Both the position numbers and the translations under genes were made by a program. From Leeia aquatica (GTDB lineage Bacteria; Pseudomonadota; Gammaproteobacteria; Burkholderiales; Leeiaceae), in contig NZ_JABAIM010000001.1 of assembly GCF_012641365.1 (NCBI RefSeq), forward strand, positions 1 through 64,000: DNA of 64,000 bases, written 5' to 3'. Shown in pieces: positions 1 through 8,060 of this stretch. How positions within the stretch are numbered: position 1 is the first letter of the stretch; the number at the start of each line of letters is the position of its first letter. The notes beneath the pieces are model-generated. The model searched no databases. It worked only from the letters and a program-made list of their open reading frames with translations, and was not told the DNA's origin.

Positions 1-109
1 CATAGCGCGTTGGACCCACTCCTTCCCATCCCGAACAGGACAGTGAAACGACGTTGCGCCGATGATAGTGAGCAGATCGCTTGTGAAAGTAGGTCACCGC
101 CAGGCTCCC
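1..109 (+). rRNA. rrf: 5S ribosomal RNA, 3' part
   Basis: The first ~109 bases match the body and 3' end of bacterial 5S rRNA: the CCGAAC loop, the GTGAAAC stretch, the GCGCCGATG.TAGTG segment and the closing CCAGGCT that would pair with the missing 5' end. About ten bases at the 5' end lie outside the window. It should be the last gene of an rRNA operon transcribed rightward into the window. The exact 3' end is estimated from the family pattern, not measured. Confidence 0.93.
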
Positions 110-114
110 ATTTG

Positions 115-142
115 AAGCCCCTGCAGAATCCTGCAGGGGCTT
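115..142 (+). terminator. Rho-independent terminator of the rRNA operon
   Basis: A perfect 12-bp inverted repeat (AAGCCCCTGCAG / CTGCAGGGGCTT) with a four-base AATC loop starts five bases after the 5S rRNA. It is followed by a short T-containing tract. The position directly behind 5S rRNA makes it the operon terminator. Confidence 0.85.
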
Positions 143-465
143 CTGCATTTGATGCGCTCAAAACCTACTCTCTAGCCAAACGGCTACAATCCTCGACTCA
201 TTCAGATTCGCCCCCATCGTGATGGTGGTTTTGCGACATGGCTATTTAAGCTATCAGCGATGCACTGAATAGGGCTGGATGGGACATAAAGCGAGGCTGA
301 TCAGGACACGCTTGAGCGCCAAAAAAACGCTTATGCTGCAGTCTAACAGCGCGTACGCAATGGATCGCCGCTATGCACTCATACCCTCGCCGCGATGCAG
401 TGCATGGGAATAAGCCATATCGCAAAACCCACTCTGGTTTGGCTAATAGGCTGCTGTTCCAGTCC
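143..465. other. Intergenic spacer, no gene seen
   Basis: No frame here has a credible start, ribosome-binding site or recognisable product. The short open frames overlap each other and the 3' end of the reverse-strand host gene that ends at 466. I see no tRNA, insertion sequence or repeat. It separates the rRNA operon from a converging host gene. Confidence 0.6.
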
Positions 466-656
466 TTACTTGGTATCGCCACCTTCTTGCCAGATACGCA
501 ATAGCTTGTCGTAAGGGACGGTTTCTCCGCGTGGTTTTTCGTTGCGCAATCGGGCTTTGGGTCCGCCGGGGCGGCCAAGCCAGTAGGTGGGGGGCTGTGG
601 TGGGTTCAGGCGGGGCGGGCAGCGCAGGCCGGGTTGCTGCGAGAGTTTCTGCAGGG
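466..656 (-). pseudogene. 3' end of glycerol ABC transporter binding-protein gene (GlpV-like), cut off by prophage
   Basis: This reverse-strand frame has no start of its own and ends in TAA at 466-468. It encodes a C-terminus with PGGPKARLRNEKPRGET followed by PYDKLLRIWQEG. This matches my memory of the tail of GlpV-type glycerol-binding proteins (LANEKPKGETIPYDEL...). The 5' part of the same gene lies at 38949-40473 on the other side of the prophage. Both pieces carry the 6-bp target duplication (GCAGGG on the + strand). Joining them across one copy gives an uninterrupted frame reading DESLQKLSQQPG. The residues upstream of 656 in the same frame are prophage-encoded and meaningless. Confidence 0.85.
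651..656. repeat. Target-site duplication, left copy (GCAGGG)
   Basis: GCAGGG directly precedes the TG terminus of the prophage and is repeated at 38949-38954 directly after its CA terminus. Only one copy is needed to restore the split host reading frame. Mu itself duplicates 5 bp; here 6 bp are shared. Confidence 0.88.
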
Positions 657-697
657 TGACGGGGTGAGAGATAACCTCACAGGGATGTCAGAGATAA
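657..697 (+). repeat. Prophage left end with two transposase-binding-type repeats
   Basis: Counting from the terminal T, the decamer TGAGAGATAA occupies bases 9-18 and TCAGAGATAA bases 32-41, a 23-bp period. The opposite end, read inward, has related decamers at exactly the same offsets. By analogy with Mu L1/L2, these are probably the transposase A binding sites. The first copy is also part of a GTGAG...CTCAC inverted repeat (664-680). Confidence 0.8.
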
Positions 698-774
698 GTG
701 GGAACAACCGGGATGATATGGGAAGAACCTGGATAGGCAAAATGAAAGACTATTGCTGGCACTGAAACTACCCG

Positions 775-1155
775 CTAGCCAAACATGTCGCCCTGTCGCT
801 GGGCGATCTCTTCTTGTCGAACCGTCTTGACGATCTTGTAAATCCATTGGAGTGAGACGCTGTATTTTCTGGCCAGCTCACTATGATTGACGCCGTTGAA
901 GTCATCGTAGATTTGCCGGTCCCGCAACGACAGCTTGTACGATAGCCCCATCGGGAAATAGATGTTCTGACCTCCCCAATGGGCAGCCATTCGATCAGCA
1001 ATCTCACGCCCCAGTTGCTCGGCCTTGTCCTGGCTCACCCCCGCACGCTCAACCAGTGCCAATGCGCATTGCTCGGCTAGATCTACCAGCAGCTCAGGGC
1101 CTTTACTCTTGAACTCACTTTTTTGACGGCTATCCTGGAAGGCTGTTTCATTCAT
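775..1155 (-). CDS. mor: Mor/C-family transcription activator
   Basis: This 126-residue protein is the last gene of the leftward early operon. Its C-terminal half (GLSYKLSLRDRQIYDDFNG..HSELARKYSVSLQWIYKIVK) has the helix-turn-helix and preceding beta-strand pattern of the Mor activator family, which switches on middle or late transcription in Mu-like phages. I chose the ATG at 1155 because GAGGGAG precedes it and because it overlaps the stop of gemA by ATGA, so translation is probably coupled. The family binds AT-rich interrupted palindromes as a dimer, and such elements occur at 12707, 20059 and perhaps 33597. No second activator gene (C) is visible, so this protein may serve the late promoters directly. 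Confidence 0.85.
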   Translation of the reverse strand: MNETAFQDSRQKSEFKSKGPELLVDLAEQCALALVERAGVSQDKAEQLGREIADRMAAHWGGQNIYFPMGLSYKLSLRDRQIYDDFNGVNHSELARKYSVSLQWIYKIVKTVRQEEIAQRQGDMFG

Positions 1156-1745
1156 GCTGCTCTCCCTCGTTTCAGTACATCGCTCAAGCACTGCCATGCA
1201 TAGTGCATGGGGTCAAACGTCATACGGGTAAATGCATCACTCAATGCGTTGTTGATCAGATCCTGCTCAGGCATTGTCAATCCCGACTTGCTGGCCTTGG
1301 CCGCCATCTCCTGCACAATCTGTGGCAAGAAACGCATGACCCACTTCTTCATGGTCTCAATCACTCGGTGCATATCGCAGTCAACCCACTGCAGCGCATC
1401 CACCCCGGCAATGCGTTTAACATAGCTGGCCAGTGCCCGTTCAGAAGGGTCTTTGACAACGCCCAGCTCATGCAGGAATAGCCATAGAGCGCGTACCTTC
1501 CGCGCCTCTGCATCTTGCGCCAAGGGGCGTGACTGCACCGGTGACTTGGCACGTACTTTGAAACCCAGCCGCTTCATATGATCCAGAACCATCTGAAGTT
1601 CAGATGCACTCAGATCAGCAGCACTGGTCTTGGTAGCCACTTGCAGCAGGATGGCCCTATAGCATCCATCGTCCAGGCCCAGTTCACGTCGAGCAACATG
1701 AATCAAGCGAATTAAACGAGTACGGTCATATGTCTTGGTAGTCAT
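1152..1745 (-). CDS. gemA: GemA-like regulatory protein (DUF1018)
   Basis: The 197-residue product begins MTTKTYDRTRLIRLIHVARRE and has the LGLDDGCYRAIL..V..KTSAADLSASEL pattern typical of Mu gp16/GemA (DUF1018). In Mu this protein alters host gene expression and DNA supercoiling. Reading through further upstream overlaps the HU gene in another frame, so the ATG at 1745 is preferred. It ends in an ATGA overlap with the mor gene. Confidence 0.82.
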   Translation of the reverse strand: MTTKTYDRTRLIRLIHVARRELGLDDGCYRAILLQVATKTSAADLSASELQMVLDHMKRLGFKVRAKSPVQSRPLAQDAEARKVRALWLFLHELGVVKDPSERALASYVKRIAGVDALQWVDCDMHRVIETMKKWVMRFLPQIVQEMAAKASKSGLTMPEQDLINNALSDAFTRMTFDPMHYAWQCLSDVLKRGRAA

Positions 1746-1812
1746 GGTCAGCTCATCAGTACCCGGCAACCACACCGGACAGACCGCGCAGCGTACTGCG
1801 CGCGGTTTCGCC

Positions 1813-2088
1813 TTATGCTGCTGCAGCGTCCTTGAGTGCTTTGGCCGGTGAGAACTTTGGCGCGCGCTTCGCTGCAATTTGGATCGACTCTCCCGTTTTC
1901 GGGTTCCGGCCCACCTTGGCGGCGCGCTGAGCAGCACCAAACTTACCAAGGTCGGTGATCGCCAGCTCACCTCCGGCCCGCACGGTATCCAGTACGGTCG
2001 TAATCAACGCATTAAGTACAGACTCAACCTGGCTGTTGGAAATGCCTGTGGAAGTCGCCAGATGTTTAACCAGTTCCTGCTTGTTCAT
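1813..2088 (-). CDS. HU-family DNA-binding protein
   Basis: This 91-residue protein is a full-length HU/IHF-type protein. It has MNKQELVKHLATSTGISNSQ at the start, the dimer core ALITTVLDTVRAGGELAITDLGKF, and the DNA-binding arm region GRNPKTGESIQI. HU-class proteins bend DNA and help assemble the Mu transpososome. A phage-encoded copy inside the early operon therefore fits a role in transposition or in early gene control. It overlaps the preceding gene by ATGA. Confidence 0.9.
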   Translation of the reverse strand: MNKQELVKHLATSTGISNSQVESVLNALITTVLDTVRAGGELAITDLGKFGAAQRAAKVGRNPKTGESIQIAAKRAPKFSPAKALKDAAAA

Positions 2089-2351
2089 TGCGGGTTTCCT
2101 TTACATGTAATCACGACATGAAGTCCGGCCTCATCAAACCGGGAGGCCGTTCCGGTACTCAAAACATCTCTGGCCATCGCCAGATGCTCCAGAAAGATAT
2201 CGGTATGCTCGCCCTGAAGGATCACCAACGCCTCCATGGCTTTGCCATTGGCAGGATCACATACCACGGCTTCAGCACTGACTACATCCGGGTGATCCAG
2301 TGCCTGGAGCATACGAGCAAAGCATTGGCGCAGGTTTCTGAACCCCTGCAT
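2085..2351 (-). CDS. Small early phage protein, unknown function
   Basis: An 88-residue product (MQGFRNLRQCFARMLQALDH...). It is encoded between the DUF3164 gene, whose stop is three bases upstream of this ATG, and the HU gene, which overlaps its stop. A GTG at 2357 is an alternative start. The tight packing supports it as a real operon member. I do not recognise the family. Confidence 0.6.
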   Translation of the reverse strand: MQGFRNLRQCFARMLQALDHPDVVSAEAVVCDPANGKAMEALVILQGEHTDIFLEHLAMARDVLSTGTASRFDEAGLHVVITCKGNPQ

Positions 2352-2353
2352 GA

Positions 2354-2968
2354 TCACACCCCGGCGATATCAAGGTTAATGGGCTGATATTGATCGCTAT
2401 CCACCACGCGTTCATAAATGCGGACATAGGGTTTGCTACCGGCGATCTGGACACTGTCCGCGATGGCCTGCATCGCACGAAGCCACTTCTCGTCACTGAT
2501 GTTCAAGCGTTTCAGCCCCAACACACGAGCGGTATTGATCTGTCCTTCCTTGTTCACCTGGAACGCATCATTGATCAGTGCCTTGATCTCATCGCTGCTG
2601 CTGGCCGTCCAGGACTGGATGCATTCATCAATCAGCTGTTTGGCCGCCTGCAGGCGCTCGTCAAACACCAGATACTCCTGCACCTGCCGGATCACTTTGT
2701 ATCGCCCGTCGAACGACAGCAATGTCACATTCCCCTTGATGCCCCCCAGCTTTACGCCGTACTGCTCAGCGGACATTTCGACAAAGGCACCAATGTCTGC
2801 AAACGCCTTGGTCTTGAACGACGCCAGTACCGAAGACACATGGCGCGCCTGCTCCACCAGTTCACGCACAATCTCATCACGCGCACGGTCTATGGGTTTG
2901 ACCATCACCTCGGGAATCAACCGGCCTTCTCTGTCTTGCCAGTACCCGTCTGGAATGCTTGCTTTCAT
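2354..2968 (-). CDS. DUF3164 family phage protein
   Basis: This 204-residue protein has the DUF3164 pattern: DGYWQDREGRLIPEVMVKPIDRARDEIV near the N-terminus, a helical middle, and a C-terminal RIYERVVDSDQYQPINLDI. The family is widespread in early regions of Mu-like phages and its biochemical role is unknown. AAGGAG, inside the end of the upstream small gene, sits six bases before the ATG. Confidence 0.85.
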   Translation of the reverse strand: MKASIPDGYWQDREGRLIPEVMVKPIDRARDEIVRELVEQARHVSSVLASFKTKAFADIGAFVEMSAEQYGVKLGGIKGNVTLLSFDGRYKVIRQVQEYLVFDERLQAAKQLIDECIQSWTASSSDEIKALINDAFQVNKEGQINTARVLGLKRLNISDEKWLRAMQAIADSVQIAGSKPYVRIYERVVDSDQYQPINLDIAGV

Positions 2969-2971
2969 CTG

Positions 2972-3052
2972 CTACTCCTTGCTGTCACCCGTCATACGTT
3001 TGGATGTACTCAACTGATTAAGCATGTCACGCAACTGAATTCGAGTACGCAT
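2972..3052 (-). CDS. 26-residue peptide gene in early operon
   Basis: A 26-codon frame starts at an ATG that overlaps the preceding stop (TGATG) and ends three bases before the DUF3164 start. Its last codons form the AAGGAG ribosome-binding site of DUF3164. The peptide is basic (MRTRIQLRDMLNQLSTSKRM..). The coupling at both ends makes translation likely. It may be a coupling peptide rather than a functional product. Confidence 0.5.
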   Translation of the reverse strand: MRTRIQLRDMLNQLSTSKRMTGDSKE

Positions 3053-3333
3053 CAATGCACCTCAGACGGTGATTTAGACACGCACATGACCTGATGCTTG
3101 ACGATGCCATCCAGCTCCCGCAACACAAAATCATGGTGTCCCTGCATATGCCCAATAACCAGGCGAGCCAACTGAGCAGACACAGCGCTCAGGCTGCCAT
3201 GAATGGCATGCAACCTTTCCTCCAGCGCATGTAATTGCTTGTTGGCGCGATGCAGTGCGGCACGTAGCTCATCCATGTTGTCCATCGCGTCCGGATCGAC
3301 ATGCGTACGCTCAGGAGCGTTGTGTGAACTCAT
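3052..3333 (-). CDS. Coiled-coil early phage protein
   Basis: The 93-residue product has a heptad-rich helix (LRAALHRANKQLHALEERLHAIHGSL) in its middle. The ATG at 3333 is preceded by GGGAGGAGG, which belongs to the last codons of the upstream gene, and overlaps its stop as ATGA. This is a better start than the in-frame ATG at 3405, which would overlap far into the neighbour. Function unknown. Confidence 0.65.
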   Translation of the reverse strand: MSSHNAPERTHVDPDAMDNMDELRAALHRANKQLHALEERLHAIHGSLSAVSAQLARLVIGHMQGHHDFVLRELDGIVKHQVMCVSKSPSEVH

Positions 3334-3656
3334 ACCTCCTCCCATGTCACAGTTACGCCCTGGAGCTCGGTAAAACCATATTTCTTGCCCGCTACGGTAT
3401 GCCAATGGTGACCGCAGGAGCGATCCAGCAGAGGGCCAATGGACGTCTGATGGTTGCGATCAATCCGCACCTCCGGCTTGCTTCCTCGCACAGGAAACAG
3501 CGTTTGTGCCAACACGCGGTAGCCCATGGTCCGCAATGTGCGAACGGCAGTGTTCATGACACCCAGGCGGTCAATTACATCCGCGCTGAGTACCCGGCAT
3601 GCGCTCTCATCGGGGGGCATCGTGGGGGCCTGGACAATTTTCAGTAAAGCGCCCAC
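3330..3656 (-). CDS. Early phage protein, unknown function
   Basis: A 108-residue product lies between transposition gene B and the coiled-coil gene. The GTG at 3656 has AAGGGGG about six bases upstream and begins just after gene B's stop. An ATG at 3677 inside gene B is the alternative. A motif rich in His and Cys (RSCGHHWH, residues ~80-87) might bind metal, but this is only an observation. Confidence 0.6.
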   Translation of the reverse strand: MGALLKIVQAPTMPPDESACRVLSADVIDRLGVMNTAVRTLRTMGYRVLAQTLFPVRGSKPEVRIDRNHQTSIGPLLDRSCGHHWHTVAGKKYGFTELQGVTVTWEEV

Positions 3657-3657
3657 C

Positions 3658-4944
3658 TCACACCCCCTTGACCACATCAGCAGTCACCAGTGGTACACCG
3701 AGATCCGCCGCCAGGTTCATGCACGCCGTCAGCAGGTTGCCCACCGCCAGCGGGTATAGCAGGGAGACCGTCTCCGGGCGGTCGCGGCGCGGCGTGTTCA
3801 CAGTCAATCTGGCGCGAAGGGCATCAATGCCACTGCTATCAATCACCTCATGCACCGGCTTGTTCATGCGATCCAGCTTGAACTTGAGGTAATCCTCCAA
3901 GCGCCCCCCTTCAAGTGGCGCCAGTTCGACCAGCTCACAACGCTGAACCACCTCACGCACGGCCGCATCACGCTCAGAAAGCTTGGTCTTCAGCTCCGGT
4001 TGGCCGATCAGGATGATCGACAGCAGCTTTTTGAAGCCCATTTCCAGCTCGAAGAAGCGTTTCAGATGCTTGATGGTTGGAATGGGAAGCGCATGCGCCT
4101 CATCGATCACCAGGCAATGCCGATACCCAGCGGCATGGCTCTCGCGCAAGGCCTTGTGCAACTGGGCGAAGCGCGCCTCCGGGCTACTTTTCGGCTTCTC
4201 CAGCGGTGCCACGGCGGCCATGATCGCCTCGGCGATGTGGGTCGACTTCAGCGTCTTGCCTTTCTGGTCGTTGTCTTCCATCGCCAGCACGTAGGGCTTG
4301 ATGATCAGGATCGGCTGGGTCTCGCGCAGGATGCGGTCTTCCAGGTCACGCATCAGCGTGGTCTTGCCTGCGCCAGACTCGGCCACCACTGCCAGCAAGC
4401 CACCATGCTTTGCGGTCTGCAGCATGGCCTCGCGAACGTAGCGGATATCCGGGCTGACATACATGTCCTCGTGTGACTGGATCGCATCATCGGAGAATGG
4501 GTCACGAAAAAGACTGAAGTGCTTGCGGGTGGCTGGAAACAGGGCTTGCTTGCGCAGCAACATGGATTCCTCCTGACTGGATACGTTAGCGGGTTTGTTT
4601 TGAGGGTGGGCGCCACGGGTCGCAGATTCGGCCTGATGCGATTCAAGCGCTTTGAGCAAATCACCAGGCTCAGCCCCTAGCTCGGCCATCACCGCATTCA
4701 TACGCTCGTGAATATCGGCCTGATCCACTTCTTCAAAGACACTGGTCAGGCTGGGGGCGGCCATTCCCTTGCCCTCCAGAAAGGCACAAATGCGCTGCTT
4801 CAGTTGCAGTTCGTCCAGGCTTTTGGGCCACACCCCGTGGTTCACGATTTGTGCCACGGTGGCGGGTGAAACGTTCAACGCTTTGGCCAGATCGGCTTGT
4901 TTGCAACCCGCCTTCAACAGCAGGCTCTTCAACTTCAACATCAC
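3658..4944 (-). CDS. Transposition protein B, AAA ATPase (MuB-like)
   Basis: This 428-residue protein is the ATPase partner of the transposase; in Mu, MuB captures target DNA and gives target immunity. An N-terminal helix-turn-helix (residues ~12-35, KQADLAKALNVSPATVAQIV) precedes the AAA module. The module has Walker A ESGAGKTT (189-196) and Walker B LVIDEAH (278-284), resembling ExeA/TniB-type ATPases. Its start overlaps the stop of gene A by ATGA, as in Mu-family operons. Confidence 0.9.
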   Translation of the reverse strand: MMLKLKSLLLKAGCKQADLAKALNVSPATVAQIVNHGVWPKSLDELQLKQRICAFLEGKGMAAPSLTSVFEEVDQADIHERMNAVMAELGAEPGDLLKALESHQAESATRGAHPQNKPANVSSQEESMLLRKQALFPATRKHFSLFRDPFSDDAIQSHEDMYVSPDIRYVREAMLQTAKHGGLLAVVAESGAGKTTLMRDLEDRILRETQPILIIKPYVLAMEDNDQKGKTLKSTHIAEAIMAAVAPLEKPKSSPEARFAQLHKALRESHAAGYRHCLVIDEAHALPIPTIKHLKRFFELEMGFKKLLSIILIGQPELKTKLSERDAAVREVVQRCELVELAPLEGGRLEDYLKFKLDRMNKPVHEVIDSSGIDALRARLTVNTPRRDRPETVSLLYPLAVGNLLTACMNLAADLGVPLVTADVVKGV

Positions 4945-6731
4945 TCACCTCCTGCCACTGCACGCAGGACGCGCAACGGCTGCTTGAGATCCGTTACCGG
5001 CCCGGACAACTCGGTCGAGAGGGTATCGATCTGGTCTTGAGGAACACCATCAGGAAAGCGTTGTACCAGCCAGGCAAAGCGGTCTACGGTCCAAGCCTCG
5101 CCCACTTTGGCTTTGAGCAACTTGGCCGCTTCAACATGTGTAAGAAGTGGAAGTTCCAGTTGTGGTGCTACCAGGTCGTGGACTGTGCCGCGACGAGGCA
5201 AGTAGGTTGGTAGATCAACATCGTGCAGGTAGGAATGAGCCTTCAGCTCACCCTCAAATGGTGTGATGCGCTTGGCACGTGCGGCCTTGGCCTCATCAGT
5301 TGACAAGCCGGGATAGGCTTGGCCGTCCATTGCTTCAGCTGCACGCTCAATCAGGGTATGCGGCATCGCTTTGTACTCTTCGCCGATGACAGCGCCGGAC
5401 AGCGCTTGGCCGAATTCATCGAAGCCGCGCTCGGGCTCGATCTGATAGATACGATCCTCGCCGTTGTAGCTCGGCACGGTGATCTGGATTGCACAATCGC
5501 CGAACACCATCGCACATACGCCTACCTCATCGCCGCTGCACACCCCATCCAGCCCGCGCAGGCTGTAAATAGCAGAGCGTTCGGCCTGCGGATGTTTGAA
5601 ACTGACCGTCAGATCGGGGCGAACCTTGCGCGTTTCCTCCTTGGCCGTCATGAAAGCGCGGCAGACGTCTACCGGGGGCAGCAGCAGGAGTTGGTCTGCA
5701 CGAATCCGCTGCCAAAGGTCAAAGCGTGCCACCGGTTCGGCAAGCCCCTCACGGCGCAAGCGTGAGTCCTGGCCGGGAATCAGATTGGCGTTCCAGGTGT
5801 TACTCCAGGCGGATGCTGCAGCATTCAGTTGCTCGATGTTCTCAACCGGCTCGAAACGCAGGCGTGACTCGAATTGTGTCTCGACGATGTTGTTGGCACC
5901 TTCAACGCCCCCTTTGGCGCGGGCGTTTCCAGCCTCGTGCTCCAGCGTTTGCACCCCGAGTGCCCGGCACAGGTTTTTGATGGCGGCACTGGTATTGGCA
6001 CTCCCCTTGTCCCACAGCAGGAAGCGGCACAATCCGTGAAACAGCCGCCCCTCCTGCTGCCCCCATGCAAACATCAAAAAATCGAACAGGTTGTGCTGGT
6101 TCTCCCCTGCAGACTCGCAGTACCACACAACAATCACACCGCTGGCCCGGTCATACAGTACATAGCGCCAGACCTTGAACTTGACCTTGGCGTAGTTCTC
6201 CAGCTTGTTCTTGTAGAAGTCACGGTCACGCATGATGTACTGGCGCCCTTTGAGGTAATACACCAGGCAGAGTGACGGATCGATTTCGTGGGTATGGTTC
6301 GGATGCAGCGCGCGCAAGTGCTGTACGGGCTTGATCTCCCGCTGCGCGTCTACGCTGAGCTTACGGTTGCGGATCAGCCGGTTGAGCTGGTTGTTGCTCA
6401 CCTTCAACTCGATGCCGTTCTGCTCCAGCACACCGCGCGCTGTAGTGGTGAACAGCGTCTGTTTGCCGTTGTCGCGCACCGCCTCACGTTGCACGGCCCC
6501 CAGCTTCACCAGCGCGGCCTCACTCACCGAAGTGCTTCCCTTGTCAGACCGCGCCTTGCGTCCGGAACACCAGCCAACAGCCTGCTTCAACTGCCGGTAT
6601 ACGGTTTGAGTCGACCACCCGAGGAACTGGGCGGTTTGAGCCACCAGTGCAGACTGTTCACCATGCCGGGCAGCATCCAGCCTTGACGCCAGCTCGCGCA
6701 GCGTGTCACGAATTTCCGGGGTGATCGCCAT
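4941..6731 (-). CDS. DDE transposase A (MuA/BcepMu type)
   Basis: The 596-residue transposase catalyses strand transfer for integration and replicative transposition. After an N-terminal DNA-binding part come the integrase core and a Mu-type C-terminal domain. Catalytic residues are D151 (HEIDPS), D241 (LLWDKGS) and E277 (AKGGVEGAN). The ATG at 6731 has AGGTGG five bases upstream and is preferred over the GTG at 6740. The gene follows the 332-residue gene after ten bases and is coupled to gene B. Sequence and gene order point to the BcepMu transposase family, not classical MuA. Confidence 0.93.
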   Translation of the reverse strand: MAITPEIRDTLRELASRLDAARHGEQSALVAQTAQFLGWSTQTVYRQLKQAVGWCSGRKARSDKGSTSVSEAALVKLGAVQREAVRDNGKQTLFTTTARGVLEQNGIELKVSNNQLNRLIRNRKLSVDAQREIKPVQHLRALHPNHTHEIDPSLCLVYYLKGRQYIMRDRDFYKNKLENYAKVKFKVWRYVLYDRASGVIVVWYCESAGENQHNLFDFLMFAWGQQEGRLFHGLCRFLLWDKGSANTSAAIKNLCRALGVQTLEHEAGNARAKGGVEGANNIVETQFESRLRFEPVENIEQLNAAASAWSNTWNANLIPGQDSRLRREGLAEPVARFDLWQRIRADQLLLLPPVDVCRAFMTAKEETRKVRPDLTVSFKHPQAERSAIYSLRGLDGVCSGDEVGVCAMVFGDCAIQITVPSYNGEDRIYQIEPERGFDEFGQALSGAVIGEEYKAMPHTLIERAAEAMDGQAYPGLSTDEAKAARAKRITPFEGELKAHSYLHDVDLPTYLPRRGTVHDLVAPQLELPLLTHVEAAKLLKAKVGEAWTVDRFAWLVQRFPDGVPQDQIDTLSTELSGPVTDLKQPLRVLRAVAGGE

Positions 6732-6741
6732 GTCATCCACC

Positions 6742-7740
6742 TCACGCCCCTTCGGTCAGCACATGCTGCCGTGCGTCATCGATATCGGCACCAAAACGCA
6801 TCCGCAACTCACGCTGCATCTCTGCCGCCAAGGTAGCCGTGCGGCTCACGGCATCATCCAGATGCAGCACTACAGCGCGGATGGCTGGCGGCAGGGAAAC
6901 CGGTGCCTCAGGGTCATAATCCGGCGCATTGGTAATCTCGCCCGTCATCCAGGCATCCAGTGCCTTGATTGCCTCCAGATGCTTGGCAATAGCCGCATCG
7001 AGCACAGATTGCCGCTCAGTGATTTCCCGCTGAAAGGGGGCGACGCGGGTATCCCAGGGGGTAACGGTCAAGGGCTTGGAAAGACGCACCACCTCGCGCT
7101 GCAACCTGTTGATGGTCTCTTCCTTACTCTTTGTCACACGCTCGGTAGCCTCCTTGTCGGCGGCGATCTCCGCCATCTGATTGGACAGCGCCTCTTTTTC
7201 CTTGGCGTGCTTGGCGATCAGGTCTTCGGCCAGCTCCAGGAAGGAGTCTTTGTCGCCCGACTTGGCTACCTCGATCAGCGCGGTCTTCTGGTCTTCCGGC
7301 AGGCGGCGGAACTGGCGCAGCTCGCGGTAGCCGATACCCATGCGGGACATGCTTTCGAGGGCTTCTTCGCCAAAATTATGCAGGTTGGAAATGGCTTCGT
7401 TCGCATGTTCAGGCGTCCAACCAAGCAAGTTGCAGAATTCTGCCCAAGTACCGGAATACCCAAGACCGTCTTGGGTACGCTTCCCGCTAAGCTGCTGATA
7501 GAGCTTGTTTTCCTTCACAAAGGCCAGCTTAGAAACCAAGACGGTCTTGGAAAACTTGGAGAATGCCTCGGCCATCTGCGCCTGTCCCAGAAGCTGGTTC
7601 AGCAGATCGCGTTCCTCACTGTAGTCTGCCTGTACTGCGGCCAAGACATTCGCGGCCTCTGTCATTCCCGGGAGTGTTGGCGTGTCGGCATCCGTCACCA
7701 CCTGCGCGGTGTTTGCAGTCGTTACGGTCTTGCGGCCCAT
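6742..7740 (-). CDS. Coiled-coil phage protein upstream of transposase (DUF3102-like)
   Basis: This 332-residue protein has a helical, possibly DNA-binding N-terminal half (GYSGTWAEFCNLLGWTPEHANEAI, residues ~93-116) and a long coiled coil (residues ~170-235). It resembles DUF3102-type proteins, but I cannot name a function. It is translated just before transposase A in the early operon. Its coding sequence holds two perfect palindromes (7457-7477 and 7536-7550), described separately. They make it worth asking whether the protein binds its own gene. Confidence 0.75.
   Translation of the reverse strand: MGRKTVTTANTAQVVTDADTPTLPGMTEAANVLAAVQADYSEERDLLNQLLGQAQMAEAFSKFSKTVLVSKLAFVKENKLYQQLSGKRTQDGLGYSGTWAEFCNLLGWTPEHANEAISNLHNFGEEALESMSRMGIGYRELRQFRRLPEDQKTALIEVAKSGDKDSFLELAEDLIAKHAKEKEALSNQMAEIAADKEATERVTKSKEETINRLQREVVRLSKPLTVTPWDTRVAPFQREITERQSVLDAAIAKHLEAIKALDAWMTGEITNAPDYDPEAPVSLPPAIRAVVLHLDDAVSRTATLAAEMQRELRMRFGADIDDARQHVLTEGA
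7457..7477. promoter_or_regulatory. Perfect 21-bp palindrome inside early gene (site 1)
   Basis: Arms TACCCAAGAC and GTCTTGGGTA surround a single C. The core CCAAGAC-N-GTCTTGG recurs at 7536. In the 332-residue gene this copy is read in a different codon phase from the second, which argues for conservation of the DNA site, not of a peptide. Confidence 0.65.
7536..7550. promoter_or_regulatory. Perfect 15-bp palindrome inside early gene (site 2)
   Basis: CCAAGAC-G-GTCTTGG is the second copy of the core found at 7460-7474. The centres are 76 bp apart, about seven helical turns. This spacing would suit two dimers bound on the same face of the helix. Confidence 0.65.
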
Positions 7741-7749
7741 GGGTTCTCC

Positions 7750-8058
7750 TTAAAGTTGAGTGGTCAGACGATTGGTGATCTCTTCGATCCGCTGCCGGGC
7801 AGCATCCAGCGAGCGCAAGATGCCAACAGCGTGCTGCGCCAGTCGGGTTGAGGGGCGGATGCGCCCGGTCTCTGGAATACGTTCGGCAAAGCCCTTGTCT
7901 TCCAGCGTGGCGACGTAGCGGGTGATGGCACTGGGCTCCAGCCCGGTCGCTTTGGCCAGCTCGGTGGGTGTCAGGCCATGGGCAAAGTGCCCCAGCAGCA
8001 CATTCAGGACATCCAGCACCTTCCCGGCGGATTGCGATGTTTTGCTTGTGTCTCTCAT
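7750..8058 (-). CDS. IclR-type winged-helix DNA-binding protein
   Basis: The 102-residue product is essentially a single winged-helix domain of IclR type (AGKVLDVLNVLLGHFAHGLTP followed by TELAKATGLEPSAITRYVATL). The effector-binding domain of full IclR regulators is absent. The ATG at 8058 has AGGAGG seven bases upstream, and the preceding gene's stop overlaps this region (ATGACCATG). It is probably an early phage regulator. Confidence 0.75.
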   Translation of the reverse strand: MRDTSKTSQSAGKVLDVLNVLLGHFAHGLTPTELAKATGLEPSAITRYVATLEDKGFAERIPETGRIRPSTRLAQHAVGILRSLDAARQRIEEITNRLTTQL

Positions 8059-8060
8059 GG

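Noticed and set aside
10-222. Open frame of 70 codons at the left edge
   Set aside because: It lies over the 5S rRNA and its terminator.
246-578. Reverse-strand 110-codon frame
   Set aside because: It overlaps the binding-protein 3' end in another frame and has low-complexity, unlike-protein composition.
466-700. Remnant of an insertion sequence suggested by repeated TTATCTCT motifs and a start-less frame
   Set aside because: The motifs are the prophage's own end repeats, and the frame is the 3' end of the binding-protein gene split by the prophage.
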